Positions 1 to 8,425 of a stretch of DNA of 64,000 bases are shown one piece after another (positions within the stretch are counted from its first letter, which is position 1; each line of letters begins with the position of its first letter). Source of the stretch: Pedobacter roseus (GTDB lineage Bacteria > Bacteroidota > Bacteroidia > Sphingobacteriales > Sphingobacteriaceae); contig NZ_CP060723.1 of assembly GCF_014395225.1 (NCBI RefSeq), forward strand, positions 4,588,001 through 4,652,000, written 5' to 3'. The notes under the pieces were generated by a model, which did not search any database, was not told where the DNA came from, and worked only from the letters and a program-made list of their open reading frames with translations. A program made the position numbers and the translations under genes.

Positions 1-235
1 AAGTATAATAGATAGAGTCCTGATTTGTAACGGTACTGCCAGTTCCTTGTGTTGTAATTTTATAATAGTACTCTTTTCCTGGATCTTTAGTGAAGGTAAG
101 ATTATTCTGCTTCAAATATGTTTGAATCGCTGCATCATCTACGCTTTCTATCGTCTCATAGTCTTTTTTGCACGAGCTGAAAACTACAGTAGCCAGTAAA
201 AGTGTAAATAGGCCAAGTTTAGTAAATTTGTTCAT
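1..235 (-). CDS. FKBP-like lipoprotein, C-terminus cut by the window edge
   Basis: Reading from an ATG at 235 toward the left edge gives a signal peptide ending in a lipobox-like stretch (VVFSSC) followed by KKDYETIE. The next part (QTYLKQNNLT, then EYYYKITTQGTGS) matches the pre-FKBP segment of the two neighbouring lipoproteins, which have KTNNIAATKDASG and YQIIAPGTG. The FKBP core itself lies outside the window. The stop codon of the upstream gene lies three bases before this start, so the two are almost certainly co-transcribed. By family this would be an outer-membrane-anchored FKBP-type peptidyl-prolyl isomerase. The lipoprotein call is firm; the isomerase call rests on similarity of the N-terminal segment only. 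Confidence 0.7.
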   Translation of the reverse strand, partial: MNKFTKLGLFTLLLATVVFSSCKKDYETIESVDDAAIQTYLKQNNLTFTKDPGKEYYYKITTQGTGSTVTNQDSIYYT

Positions 236-238
236 TTA

Positions 239-730
239 TTATTGTACGTCTGTAAGTGTTATAGTAAAATCGAGTATCGAATTAGCAGGTACCAGGGATG
301 ATGGCGACTGTGTTCCGTAGGCGAAATAAGATGGGATAATTAACCTGATCTTTCCTCCTTTTTGTATTTTTTGAATCCCAAACTGCCATCCTAAAATAAC
401 ATTTCCAAGTTTAAAAGAGGCTGGGGTTCCTTTGGTGCTATCGAAAATAGTACCGTTTAATAATCTGCCTTCATAATCTGCAGTAATAACGGTAGAAGTA
501 AGATAACTTACGTTTCCTGTCCCAGGGGCTATAATCTGATAAAAAATACCACTTGCATCTTTTGTTGCCGCGATATTATTAGTTTTAACAAAAGCACTTA
601 TTGCAGCCGTATCAGCCTTAAACTGAGGAGTGGGATCGTAAGAATCATCAATAGATACATCTTTCTTACAGGCTGCAAAGCATCCTGTTAAGCATATCAA
701 TAGAATAATATGTTTAAACTTAACCATCAT
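239..730 (-). CDS. FKBP-type peptidyl-prolyl cis-trans isomerase lipoprotein
   Basis: About 163 aa. An ATG at 730 (or the adjacent one at 727) is preferred over the TTG at 736. The signal peptide ends with FAAC followed by KKD, a typical Bacteroidota lipoprotein start. Residues ~75-163 form an FKBP domain: YEGRLLNGTIFDS, then GWQFGIQKIQKGGKIRLIIP, AYG, and NSILDFTITL at the end. These are the standard FKBP landmarks, so proline isomerase or chaperone activity in the periplasm is expected. It sits head-to-tail with a second FKBP lipoprotein (886-1332) and a third cut by the edge, a small family expansion. Family assignment is secure; substrates are unknown. Confidence 0.88.
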   Translation of the reverse strand: MMVKFKHIILLICLTGCFAACKKDVSIDDSYDPTPQFKADTAAISAFVKTNNIAATKDASGIFYQIIAPGTGNVSYLTSTVITADYEGRLLNGTIFDSTKGTPASFKLGNVILGWQFGIQKIQKGGKIRLIIPSYFAYGTQSPSSLVPANSILDFTITLTDVQ

Positions 731-885
731 CCGCAAAAATAAGCTTTTAATACGGATGCTACAATTTTTAACCTATTTTAACAATTTTTAGAGCGTTTAA
801 GGGTTAATGCAAAAAGATAAAAGAACATTATTGAAAATTGGCAATACAGATTTCAGCTTTGGTCTTTCTCCTTTAGTCTTTACTC

Positions 886-1332
886 TTATTGTGCATTGGA
901 CAGCTGAATGTTAAAATCCAAGACCGAATTACCTGGGATTGATCCAACAGCACTACTGCCATAACCCAAACCTGGTGGAACGATCAACCTGATTTCGCCA
1001 CCTTTTTGAATTTTAGGAATACCTATTCTCCAGCCCTGAATTAGCTCAGCCAGGTTGAATGTCTGCTCTTTACCGCCTCCATTATCAAAAACATCACCGT
1101 TTAATAATCTTCCTTCGTATTTGATGGTTATTTTGGTGTTGCCTGGATAGGTAAAGGAACCGGTGCCAGGTTTAATAATCTGGTAGTATAAACCAGATGC
1201 ATCTCTCACCGCATTAATATTATTCTTTTGGATAAAGTCGGTAATCTGTTTTTCAGGGTCTTCGTCTTTTTTACAAGATGAAACCGCAACTACAAATAAA
1301 AGAAGTATCGAAAGAAATCTAAATTTAATCAT
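886..1332 (-). CDS. FKBP-type peptidyl-prolyl cis-trans isomerase lipoprotein
   Basis: 148 aa starting at ATG 1332. The signal peptide MIKFRFLSILLLFVVAVSSC ends in a lipobox, with KKDEDPEK after the cysteine. The FKBP domain spans ~60-148: IKYEGRLLNGDVFDNGG, GWRIGIPKIQKGGEIRLIVP, LGYGSSAVGSIPGNSVLDF. The protein closely parallels its downstream neighbour, including the linker sequence DASGLYYQIIKPGTG. About 150 bp separates it from the next gene, so it may have its own promoter or head a loose operon. Expected role: periplasmic-facing or surface lipoprotein assisting folding. Confidence 0.88.
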   Translation of the reverse strand: MIKFRFLSILLLFVVAVSSCKKDEDPEKQITDFIQKNNINAVRDASGLYYQIIKPGTGSFTYPGNTKITIKYEGRLLNGDVFDNGGGKEQTFNLAELIQGWRIGIPKIQKGGEIRLIVPPGLGYGSSAVGSIPGNSVLDFNIQLSNAQ

Positions 1333-1444
1333 GGCACGAAAATATGATTTTAATGTTATAAAGTTAAGGACTTATTATTTTTCAGCTTTTATTATGCTGT
1401 GAGTTAATTTTTTAGAAAAACAGTGGAGCGACTATGACAGATAT

Positions 1445-1632
1445 ACAAGGGGCGTCATTTCGACCGCAGTGGAGAAATCTTTTAACATAGCTCAAAGATT
1501 TCTCTCCCGAAAATTCGGGACTGCGCTTCATCCGATAGCTATCGGATCGAAATTACGGCGATTTTTAAGTTTATCATTAATAAGTACGAAGCATCTGTTT
1601 CATCACTGCAGATGCTTCGTGCCTCAGCATGA
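1445..1632. repeat. Intergenic repeat with nested perfect palindromes
   Basis: This stretch fills most of the 392-bp gap between the FKBP genes and fadE. It opens with GTCATTTCGACCG..GGAGAAATCTTT and then shows the mirrored AAAGATTTCTC and TCGAAATTACG, so the whole can fold as a long imperfect hairpin. Nested inside are two perfect 16-bp palindromes, TCCCGAAAATTCGGGA (1505-1520) and TCCGATAGCTATCGGA (1531-1546). A further hairpin has 12-bp arms, ACGAAGCATCTG (1586-1597) and CAGATGCTTCGT (1609-1620). A half-copy of the GTCATTTCGA-type end lies at 29581-29618. A 63-codon open frame here is treated as chance. Confidence 0.7.
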
Positions 1633-1658
1633 CATGATATTATGGATTTCTGCAGCAT

Positions 1659-1703
1659 AAAAAAGGGTTTAAGGTTTAGGTTATGTACCCAATCCTTAAA
1701 CCC
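1659..1703 (-). terminator. Rho-independent terminator of the fad operon
   Basis: Ten-base arms GGGTTTAAGG (1665-1674) and CCTTAAACCC (1694-1703) flank a 19-base loop. On the minus strand the stem is followed by a run of T (the A run at 1659-1664). It lies about 20 bp after the fadE stop codon. Confidence 0.7.
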
Positions 1704-1724
1704 TCCGCCTTTCAGCCTTCTACC

Positions 1725-3518
1725 TTAGAAAATATATTTATTCGCTTCAATTAATTGTTGCGCAACCCTTTGGCGTGCATCTTTAACATTAAATGGCTCT
1801 ACCTTGGTAAAACGGCGTAAACCCACCAACATCATGCGTTGTTCATCACCTTCGGCAAAAGCCCAAAGTGCTTCTTTACCTGCTTTGGCAATACCATCAA
1901 CTGCTTCCACCAAATAAATACGCAATAAATCCAATTGGCCTGCTGATGCTTCTTCACCACGGGTATGAACTAACTTTTCTGTCCTTAATAAAGCTGACTC
2001 CAGAACGTAAACATACCCCGCCATATCTGCAATGTTCATCAAAATTTCCTGCTCTTTGCTCAGGGTCATCATTAATTTTTGAACCGCAGCACCAGCTACC
2101 ATGAGTGTTGCTTTTTTCAAATTAGACAATACCTTTTTCTCCGCAGCAAATAACGTAGTATCTTCTTCGCCAAAATCAGGAATGCTCATCAATTCAGCTG
2201 CTACGGCAGTGGCTGGCGTCATCAAATCCAATTCGCCCTTCATCGCACGTTTTAGCATCATATCAACGGTTAACAAACGGTTAATTTCATTTGTACCTTC
2301 GAAAATTCTGTTAATACGGGCATCACGGTAAGCCCTGTCCATTGGTGCATCGGCCGAAAAACCCATACCCCCATAAATCTGAACGCCTTCATCTACCGTA
2401 TAATCCAATGCTTCAGAACCCCATACTTTTAAGATGGCGCATTCTACAGCAAACTGCTCAACAGATTTTAACCTGGCTTTACCCGACTCCATTCCGCCAG
2501 CAACTAATTGATCATAGGTATCATCTATATTCTGTCCGGCACGGTAATTCGCCGCATCAACTGCATAAAGTTTAGAAGCTATTTCTGCAATTTTGAAACG
2601 GATGGCTCCATATTTTGAAATCGGGCGTCCAAACTGGATCCTTTCATTTGAATAATTGATCGCTGTATTTAAAGTTGCTTTTGATGCACCGATAGCGGCA
2701 GCTGACAATTTAATCCGGCCAATATTTAAAATGTTTACCGCGATTTTGAAACCGTTTTCGCGTTCACTCAACATATTTTCCACAGGAACCGGGCAATCGT
2801 TAAAGAAAACCTGGCGGGTTGAAGAACCTTTGATACCCATTTTATGTTCTTCAGGATTCATGGTGATTCCACCGAAATTTTTCTCTACAATAAATGCGGT
2901 TAAGTTTTTATCATCGTCGATTTTGGCAAAAACGATAAAAATATCAGCAAAACCACCGTTCGTGATCCACATTTTCTGACCATTGATGATATAATGTTTA
3001 CCATCTTCGCTCAGTTTAGCCTTTGTTTTACCTGAGTTTGCATCCGAACCCGAATTTGGCTCAGTTAAACAATAAGCTGCTTTCCATTCGCCTGAACCCA
3101 GCTTAGGGATATATTTTGCTTTCTGTTCTTCGTTACCGTAGTAAAGGATAGGCAAGGTACCAATCCCTGTATGTGCGGAAAGTGCCACCGCGAATGAGTG
3201 TCCGGCACCAACAACGTCGGCAACCAACATAGAAGTATTGAAATTTTTACCAAAACCTCCATATTCTTCAGGAACTGAAACACCTAAGATACCCAGTTCG
3301 CCAGCTTTGGTTAAGAGTGTCGGCATGAGTTCCGGGTCTTCCTGTTTATCAATTTTATCTAAATTGGGATAAACTTCAGAAGCCAAAAAATCGCGACAAG
3401 TCTGCGCAATCATCTGTTGCTCTTCATCAAATTCTTCAGGGATAAATACTTCCTGATATGTGGTATCTTTAATTAAGAATTCTCCACCTTTAATTGTCTT
3501 TTTTTCAGTTGTTTCCAT
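1725..3518 (-). CDS. fadE: Acyl-CoA dehydrogenase (long C-terminal form)
   Basis: 597 aa. It catalyses the first, FAD-dependent oxidation of fatty acyl-CoA in beta-oxidation. Visible landmarks are YCLTEPNSGSDANSG (~149-163) and KMWITNGGFADIF (~182-194), both FAD/substrate contact signatures, and IYGGMGFSADAPMDRAYRDARINRIFEGTNEINR. The glutamate of FEGTNE (E407) is at the position of the catalytic base in very-long-chain enzymes. The length (about 600 rather than 380 aa) and the ~170-residue C-terminal extension also match the VLCAD/ACAD9 type. It is the last gene of the fadN-fadA-fadE series and is followed by a terminator. Native electron acceptor not visible here (ETF expected). Confidence 0.93.
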   Translation of the reverse strand: METTEKKTIKGGEFLIKDTTYQEVFIPEEFDEEQQMIAQTCRDFLASEVYPNLDKIDKQEDPELMPTLLTKAGELGILGVSVPEEYGGFGKNFNTSMLVADVVGAGHSFAVALSAHTGIGTLPILYYGNEEQKAKYIPKLGSGEWKAAYCLTEPNSGSDANSGKTKAKLSEDGKHYIINGQKMWITNGGFADIFIVFAKIDDDKNLTAFIVEKNFGGITMNPEEHKMGIKGSSTRQVFFNDCPVPVENMLSERENGFKIAVNILNIGRIKLSAAAIGASKATLNTAINYSNERIQFGRPISKYGAIRFKIAEIASKLYAVDAANYRAGQNIDDTYDQLVAGGMESGKARLKSVEQFAVECAILKVWGSEALDYTVDEGVQIYGGMGFSADAPMDRAYRDARINRIFEGTNEINRLLTVDMMLKRAMKGELDLMTPATAVAAELMSIPDFGEEDTTLFAAEKKVLSNLKKATLMVAGAAVQKLMMTLSKEQEILMNIADMAGYVYVLESALLRTEKLVHTRGEEASAGQLDLLRIYLVEAVDGIAKAGKEALWAFAEGDEQRMMLVGLRRFTKVEPFNVKDARQRVAQQLIEANKYIF

Positions 3519-3523
3519 TGTTT

Positions 3524-3695
3524 TAGTATCTAGTAGCGAGTATCAAGTATCACGATAAATCCGTGAACCAATACTCCCATTGTTTCTTTATAATTATTAA
3601 GTAATAAGTATCTAGACAACTTCAAAATTAGGTATCGACATTGTTTCTTACTTGGTAATTCGAATTTGATACCCGATACTCCTGTCTTGATACTT
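3524..3695. repeat. Short-period TATCAAG-type intergenic repeat
   Basis: The gap between fadE and the four-helix-bundle gene contains repeated variants of GTATCTAGTAGCGAGTATCAAGTATC and, in opposite orientation, TTGATACCCGATACTCCTGTC and TTGATACTTCTAC. The same vocabulary recurs at 4105-4155, 5337-5480 and 59690-59745, so this is a dispersed low-complexity family rather than coding DNA. Confidence 0.65.
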
Positions 3696-4052
3696 CTACT
3701 TAATAATCAATCTTTTTTCAAGCGCATAAATCATTTTTTGAACTTCGGTAGTCTTTTCAATCAGATCATTGGTAAGCGGATCTTCTAATAACCCCAATCT
3801 ATTTGAAATAATTACCTGGGTTTCCAATTCAAAAGCAGAGCCCTGACTTATGGTTAAAAAATATTTAAACTGAGCGTTTGTTCCCCTACCGGCTCCTTCT
3901 GCAATATTGGAGGGTATCGAAACAGAGCATCTTTTCATTTGAGAAATCAAATCGTATCTCTCATCAACAGGCAAAAACGAACTAGCTTTATAAACATCAA
4001 CGGCTAATTCAATTGATTTTTGCCAAACTTTTAAATCTTTAAAATTGTGCAT
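3696..4052 (-). CDS. Four-helix-bundle protein (23S rRNA intervening-sequence family)
   Basis: 118 aa starting MHNFKDLKVWQKSIELAVDVYKAS. This opening, SQMKRCSVSIPSNIAEGAGRGT (~38-59) and the following KYFLTISQGSAFELETQVIISNRLG are the signature of the small four-helix-bundle family first seen as ORFs inside 23S rRNA intervening sequences. Family function is not established. It interrupts the fad operon between fadA and fadE, lies on the same strand, and is flanked on both sides by the TATCAAG-type repeats. Nothing links it to fatty acid metabolism, so it is best read as a passenger gene. Family call is confident; role unknown. Confidence 0.88.
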   Translation of the reverse strand: MHNFKDLKVWQKSIELAVDVYKASSFLPVDERYDLISQMKRCSVSIPSNIAEGAGRGTNAQFKYFLTISQGSAFELETQVIISNRLGLLEDPLTNDLIEKTTEVQKMIYALEKRLIIK

Positions 4053-4104
4053 ATTTTATTAGTATTAGTGACTGAGTAATATGTTGGGATGATTTATAAC
4101 CAGG

Positions 4105-4155
4105 TTTATTCACCTGCTATTAAATCTTGATACTACATACTCATATCTCGATACT
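4105..4155. repeat. TATCAAG-type repeat, upstream flank of the passenger gene
   Basis: The stretch TTAAATCTTGATACTACATACTC..CTCGATACTATCT resembles the repeat on the other side of the four-helix-bundle gene, with the same order of CTTGATACT and CGATACT words. Confidence 0.5.
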
Positions 4156-4157
4156 AT

Positions 4158-5333
4158 CTAAAATATCTCAAAAATTCCTGCGGCGCCCTGTCCTGTTCCT
4201 ACACACATGGTTACCATTCCGTATTTCTTATTTTGTCTTTTTAATTCGTTCATGATCTGCACGGTTAGTTTTGCTCCGGTACAGCCCAGTGGATGGCCAA
4301 GTGCAATTGCACCGCCGTTAACATTGATCACATCAGGGTTTAAATCCAAGGTTCTGATTACGGCTAAAGATTGAGAGGCAAAAGCTTCGTTCAGTTCGAT
4401 TAAGTCGATATCTTCTTTTTTTAAACCGGCTTGTTTCAATGCTTTAGGAATCGCTTCAATTGGCCCGATACCCATAATACGTGGTGGAACACCCGCAATG
4501 CCGTAACTTACCAACCTGGCAATCGGCTCGGCATTTAGCTCTTTCATTTTCTTTTCAGAAACTACTAAAACAAAGGCTGCACCATCTGATGTTTGAGAAG
4601 AATTACCAGCAGTTACACTACCAACAGCATCGAATACGGGTTTCAATTTCGCCAGTTTATCTAATGTGGTATCTGCTCGCGGACCTTCATCGGTATCAAC
4701 CACATAAGAACGGGTTTTCTTTTTCAGGTTGGCATCCAGATAATTCTCATTCACTGTAATTGGCAAAACGCCATCTTTTAAATGACCATTTTTAATGGCA
4801 TGAATAGCTTTCTCATGAGATTTTAGCGAAAATGCATCCTGGTCTTCACGACTCACATTATATTCTTTAGCAACAGCTTCGGCGGTCAAACCCATACCCC
4901 AATACCAATCGGGATTGTTTTTTGCCACTTCTGCATTGGGAACCAATTTCCACCCGCCGAAAGGCATTCCACTCATTACTTCTACTCCACCGGCAATGAT
5001 ACAATCGGCCATGCCAGCCTTAATTTTAGCTACCGCTGTAGCAATGGTATCTAAACCCGATGCGCAGTAACGGTTTACGGTAACACCAGGAACTTTATCG
5101 GTATCCAGCCCCATCAGCGAAATCATACGGCCAATATTTAAGCCCTGCTCTGCTTCTGGAGTAGCATTACCCACAATTACATCATCAATCTGTTCGTTAT
5201 CTAAATTCGGAACCGATGCCACTAAAGCCCTGATTACTTCTGCGGCTAAATCATCAGCTCTTGTAAAACGGAATACGCCACGGGGTGCTTTACCCACTGC
5301 TGTACGATATCCGGCTATAATATATGCTTCCAT
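4158..5333 (-). CDS. fadA: Acetyl-CoA C-acyltransferase (3-ketoacyl-CoA thiolase)
   Basis: 391 aa, the usual thiolase length. It performs the last step of each beta-oxidation round, cleaving 3-ketoacyl-CoA with CoA. All three active-site elements are present: the nucleophilic cysteine in VNRYCASGLDTI (C90), the histidine in GGAIALGHPLGCTGAK (H347) and the second cysteine in MVTMCVGTGQGAAGIFE (C377). The start MEAYIIAGYRTAVGK is the normal thiolase N-terminus. It lies between fadN upstream and the passenger gene/fadE downstream, all on the minus strand. Confidence 0.95.
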   Translation of the reverse strand: MEAYIIAGYRTAVGKAPRGVFRFTRADDLAAEVIRALVASVPNLDNEQIDDVIVGNATPEAEQGLNIGRMISLMGLDTDKVPGVTVNRYCASGLDTIATAVAKIKAGMADCIIAGGVEVMSGMPFGGWKLVPNAEVAKNNPDWYWGMGLTAEAVAKEYNVSREDQDAFSLKSHEKAIHAIKNGHLKDGVLPITVNENYLDANLKKKTRSYVVDTDEGPRADTTLDKLAKLKPVFDAVGSVTAGNSSQTSDGAAFVLVVSEKKMKELNAEPIARLVSYGIAGVPPRIMGIGPIEAIPKALKQAGLKKEDIDLIELNEAFASQSLAVIRTLDLNPDVINVNGGAIALGHPLGCTGAKLTVQIMNELKRQNKKYGMVTMCVGTGQGAAGIFEIF

Positions 5334-5336
5334 TGT

Positions 5337-5480
5337 TTAAGTATCTAGTAGCGAGAATTTTTATTATCTGGTATCAAGTATCAAGACCTAATCCTCGCAT
5401 TGTTTTATTTGTTAATTCATGTAAGTAAAACTTTCTTCGACAATTGCATCTTGATACTTGATACTCCTATCTCAATATTT
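5337..5480. repeat. TATCAAG-type intergenic repeat between fadN and fadA
   Basis: GTATCTAGTAGCGAG, TGGTATCAAGTATCAAGACC and the opposite-orientation CATCTTGATACTTGATACTCC occur within 145 bp. These words match the repeats around the four-helix-bundle gene. No coding potential or terminator is seen. Confidence 0.6.
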
Positions 5481-5486
5481 AACTCA

Positions 5487-7892
5487 CTAATTCCTCAGCG
5501 GTTTACCTTTGGTTATTATACTCTGAATTCTCTCCAAACTCTTACGCTCACCTGCCAACGATAAAAATGCTTCTCTTTCCAAATCCAATAAATATTGCTC
5601 GGTTACTTCTGTTGGAGAGGATAAATCGCCACCACACATTACATAACCTAATTTTTCGGAGATTTTTTTATCATGTTCAGAAATGAAATGCCCCGCATAC
5701 ATGCTATTTGCGCCTGCATAAACGATTCCTAAACCTTGCTTGCCCAAAACCTTAATGTCGTTACGCTGAACGGGTTTAGTATACCCTGCATCAGCCAGTT
5801 CAATCGCCTTGGCTTTTGCATCGGCCAATAAACGGTTACGGTTCATTGAGATTGAAAATTTATCTTTTTGCAGATAACCCAATTCGTAGGCTTCGTAACC
5901 TGAGGTAGAAACTTTGGCCATTCCGATGGTTAAGAAACGGTCTTTTAATGCATTCTGCACAATCTGATCGTCTTTATATTCATCTGAAGCACGCAAAGCA
6001 AACTCCTTTGTTCCGCCACCACCCGGGATAACACCTACGCCAAACTCTACTAAACCCATATAAGTTTCGGCAGAGAGCTGCACGTGATCGGCGTGTAAGC
6101 TAAACTCGCAGCCACCACCCAATGTTAAATTATGCGGTGCCACCACAACCGGAATAGAAGAATAACGAATGCGCATCGAGGTATTCTGGAACATGCGGAT
6201 TGCCATATTTAATTCGTCCCACTCCTGCTCTACCGCCATCATAAAAATCATTCCCACGTTTGCACCAGCAGAGAAATTTGCGCCATCGTTACCGATTACC
6301 AAACCACGGTAATCTTTTTCGGCCATATCGATTGCTTTGTTGATTCCGGAGATTACATCGCCTCCAATAGTATTCATTTTAGTATGGAATTCTACATTCA
6401 GAATACCATCGCCCAAATCAATGATCGAAACACCTGAGTTTTTCCAAAGCGTTTTATTTTCGCGAAGATTATCTAAAATAATAAACTCATCTGTTCCTGG
6501 TAAAGCTTTATAACTTTTAGAAGGGATATCGTAATATTTTTTAGCACCGTTTTCTACTTTATAAAATGAAGTATTTCCGGCATCGAGCATTTCGTGCACC
6601 CAGGCCGCAGCTTTATTGCCATATTGCTCCATTCCTTCGATAGCTTCTTTTACCCCAACGGCATCCCAAAGTTCGAACGGACCTAATTCCCAACCGAAAC
6701 CTGCACGCATGGCATCATCAATACGGTATAATTCGTCAGAAATTTCCGGGATCCGATCAGATACATATTCGAAGAGTCCGAAAGAAGAGTGTCGGAACAG
6801 TTCACCTGCTTTATCTTTTCCCTTAGCAAAAATCTTCATGCGCTCACGAAGGTTTTCCACCGGTTTGGTCATTTCTAAAGTAGCTGATTTTACTTTTTGC
6901 TGGGGTTTATATTCTAATGTTTTTAAATCAAGGGCAAGGATTTCAGTTTTCCCATCTGCAGTTTTTGTCTTTTTATAGAAACCCTGTTTGGTTTTATCGC
7001 CAAGCCACTTGTTCTCTTCCATTTTTTGCACATAAGCCGGAAGTTTAAACAGTTCATGCGCTTTATCGTCTGGACAGTTATCATAAAGGCCTTTCGCCAC
7101 TTTGATCATGGTATCTAAACCAACTACATCAGAAGTACGGAAAGTAGCCGATTTCGGTCTGCCCAATGCTGGCCCGGTAAATTTATCAACTTCTTCTACC
7201 GTGAGGTCTAATTTCTCTACAAGGTGCAAAAGCGCCATAATGGAATAAACACCTACGCGGTTAGCAATAAAAGCTGGGGTATCTTTACATAAAACAGTTG
7301 TTTTCCCTAAAAACTTATCGCCATAATGCATTAAGAAATCAACGATTTCTGGCTGTGTATGCGGCGTAGGGATAATCTCCAGCAATTTTAAATAGCGTGG
7401 CGGATTAAAAAAGTGTGTTCCGCAGAAATGCGATTTAAAATCTTCACTTCTTCCTTCAGCCATTAAATGAATGGGAATACCAGAAGTATTGGAAGTAATC
7501 AATGTGCCAGGTTTACGGAACTGCTCTACCTGTTCGAAAACTTTTTTCTTGATATCAAGATTTTCGACCACCACTTCAATTACCCAATCGTAACCGGCAA
7601 TTTTCGACATATCATCGTCGAAATTACCCGTTTTGATTTTATTTAATGCTTTTTTAGTATAAACTGGCGATGGATTTGTTTTCACAGCGGTTTGCAAAGC
7701 TGTATTTACAATCCGGTTTTTTACAGCTGGGTTATCCAGTGCTAATCCTTTTGCCTGCTCTTCGGGGCTCAGTTCTTTAGGGGCAATATCCAAAAGCAGA
7801 ACCTCAACACCAATATTGGCGAAGTGGCATGCAATACGGGAACCCATAATACCTGAACCTAGAACAGCAACTTTATTAATGCTTCGTTTCAT
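5487..7892 (-). CDS. fadN: Bifunctional 3-hydroxyacyl-CoA dehydrogenase / enoyl-CoA hydratase
   Basis: 801 aa. It combines the two middle steps of beta-oxidation. The NAD-binding Rossmann motif comes first (VAVLGSGIMGSRIACHFANIG, ~8-28), then the dehydrogenase catalytic histidine in HFCGTHFFNPPRYLKLLE (H160). The hydratase/crotonase part is at ~530-720, with GNDGANFSAGANVGM, LGGGCEFSLHADHV and GLVEFGVGVIPGGGGTKEFAL. Dehydrogenase before hydratase is the FadN order (Bacillus type), the reverse of E. coli FadB. With fadA and fadE downstream, the gene order copies the Bacillus fadNAE operon. An 18-bp palindrome lies just upstream. Confidence 0.94.
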   Translation of the reverse strand: MKRSINKVAVLGSGIMGSRIACHFANIGVEVLLLDIAPKELSPEEQAKGLALDNPAVKNRIVNTALQTAVKTNPSPVYTKKALNKIKTGNFDDDMSKIAGYDWVIEVVVENLDIKKKVFEQVEQFRKPGTLITSNTSGIPIHLMAEGRSEDFKSHFCGTHFFNPPRYLKLLEIIPTPHTQPEIVDFLMHYGDKFLGKTTVLCKDTPAFIANRVGVYSIMALLHLVEKLDLTVEEVDKFTGPALGRPKSATFRTSDVVGLDTMIKVAKGLYDNCPDDKAHELFKLPAYVQKMEENKWLGDKTKQGFYKKTKTADGKTEILALDLKTLEYKPQQKVKSATLEMTKPVENLRERMKIFAKGKDKAGELFRHSSFGLFEYVSDRIPEISDELYRIDDAMRAGFGWELGPFELWDAVGVKEAIEGMEQYGNKAAAWVHEMLDAGNTSFYKVENGAKKYYDIPSKSYKALPGTDEFIILDNLRENKTLWKNSGVSIIDLGDGILNVEFHTKMNTIGGDVISGINKAIDMAEKDYRGLVIGNDGANFSAGANVGMIFMMAVEQEWDELNMAIRMFQNTSMRIRYSSIPVVVAPHNLTLGGGCEFSLHADHVQLSAETYMGLVEFGVGVIPGGGGTKEFALRASDEYKDDQIVQNALKDRFLTIGMAKVSTSGYEAYELGYLQKDKFSISMNRNRLLADAKAKAIELADAGYTKPVQRNDIKVLGKQGLGIVYAGANSMYAGHFISEHDKKISEKLGYVMCGGDLSSPTEVTEQYLLDLEREAFLSLAGERKSLERIQSIITKGKPLRN

Positions 7893-7931
7893 CAGTATAT
7901 ATTTTTCGTTTTATGGTCTGATGTAACCTAT

Positions 7932-7949
7932 TGTGTAAAAATTTACACA
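7932..7949. promoter_or_regulatory. Palindromic operator candidate upstream of fadN
   Basis: TGTGTAAAAATTTACACA has perfect 8-bp arms (TGTGTAAA / TTTACACA) around two bases. It sits in the 79-bp gap between the MarR gene and fadN, about 40 bp before the fadN start. Size and symmetry suit a dimeric winged-helix regulator such as the adjacent MarR protein. Which protein binds it is inference. Confidence 0.5.
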
Positions 7950-7971
7950 GCGGGTTTCATGATTATATTTG

Positions 7972-8406
7972 TTAATCAACAGTATAGGCTACTGTAATAT
8001 CATTTAGTTTTATCAACAGGGTAATGAATGTTTCCTTCTCTTTTTTGGTAAAGTGCTCATCGAGGTATTCATTAAATTTTCGAACAACCCCCTTAGCCAA
8101 TTGTTTTTTCTCTTTACCAAAATCAGTGAGAAAAACTTTAACTGACCGTTTATCGCCTGCGGAGGTTTCGCGGTATATCAGATCGGCTTCTTCCATGTTG
8201 TTTAACATACGCGAAAGACTGGTGGCTTTTACGCCCAATAAGGCAGCTAAATTTGAAACGGCAGTTCCATCGGTATCATCTATATTAATGAGCATATAAC
8301 CAATAGCCTGTGTAATTCCAAAACTGGAAGCCATTTGATTATACTTATTGAACATATTTTGCCAGGCAAACTTAATATGGTAATCTATGGTTTGTTGTTG
8401 TTTCAT
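7972..8406 (-). CDS. MarR-family transcriptional regulator, probably of the fad operon
   Basis: 144 aa from the ATG at 8406 (MKQQQTIDYHIKFAWQNMFNKYN). A further-upstream in-frame start (8436) would lie within the -7 box described below and is therefore rejected. The winged helix is at ~50-105: TAVSNLAALLGVKATSLSRMLNNMEEADLIYRE, followed by the wing with the conserved D-R pair (GDKRSVKVFLTDFGKE). MarR proteins bind palindromes as dimers and often respond to small ligands such as acyl-CoA or aromatic acids. The gene is directly upstream of fadN on the same strand, so it likely controls that operon and itself. Confidence 0.9.
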   Translation of the reverse strand: MKQQQTIDYHIKFAWQNMFNKYNQMASSFGITQAIGYMLINIDDTDGTAVSNLAALLGVKATSLSRMLNNMEEADLIYRETSAGDKRSVKVFLTDFGKEKKQLAKGVVRKFNEYLDEHFTKKEKETFITLLIKLNDITVAYTVD

Positions 8407-8425
8407 TTTTGCTAATTTATTATGC

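Noticed and set aside
1469..1660. 63-codon plus-strand open frame
   Set aside because: It lies wholly within the palindromic intergenic repeat and its sequence follows the repeat units; no ribosome site or family resemblance.
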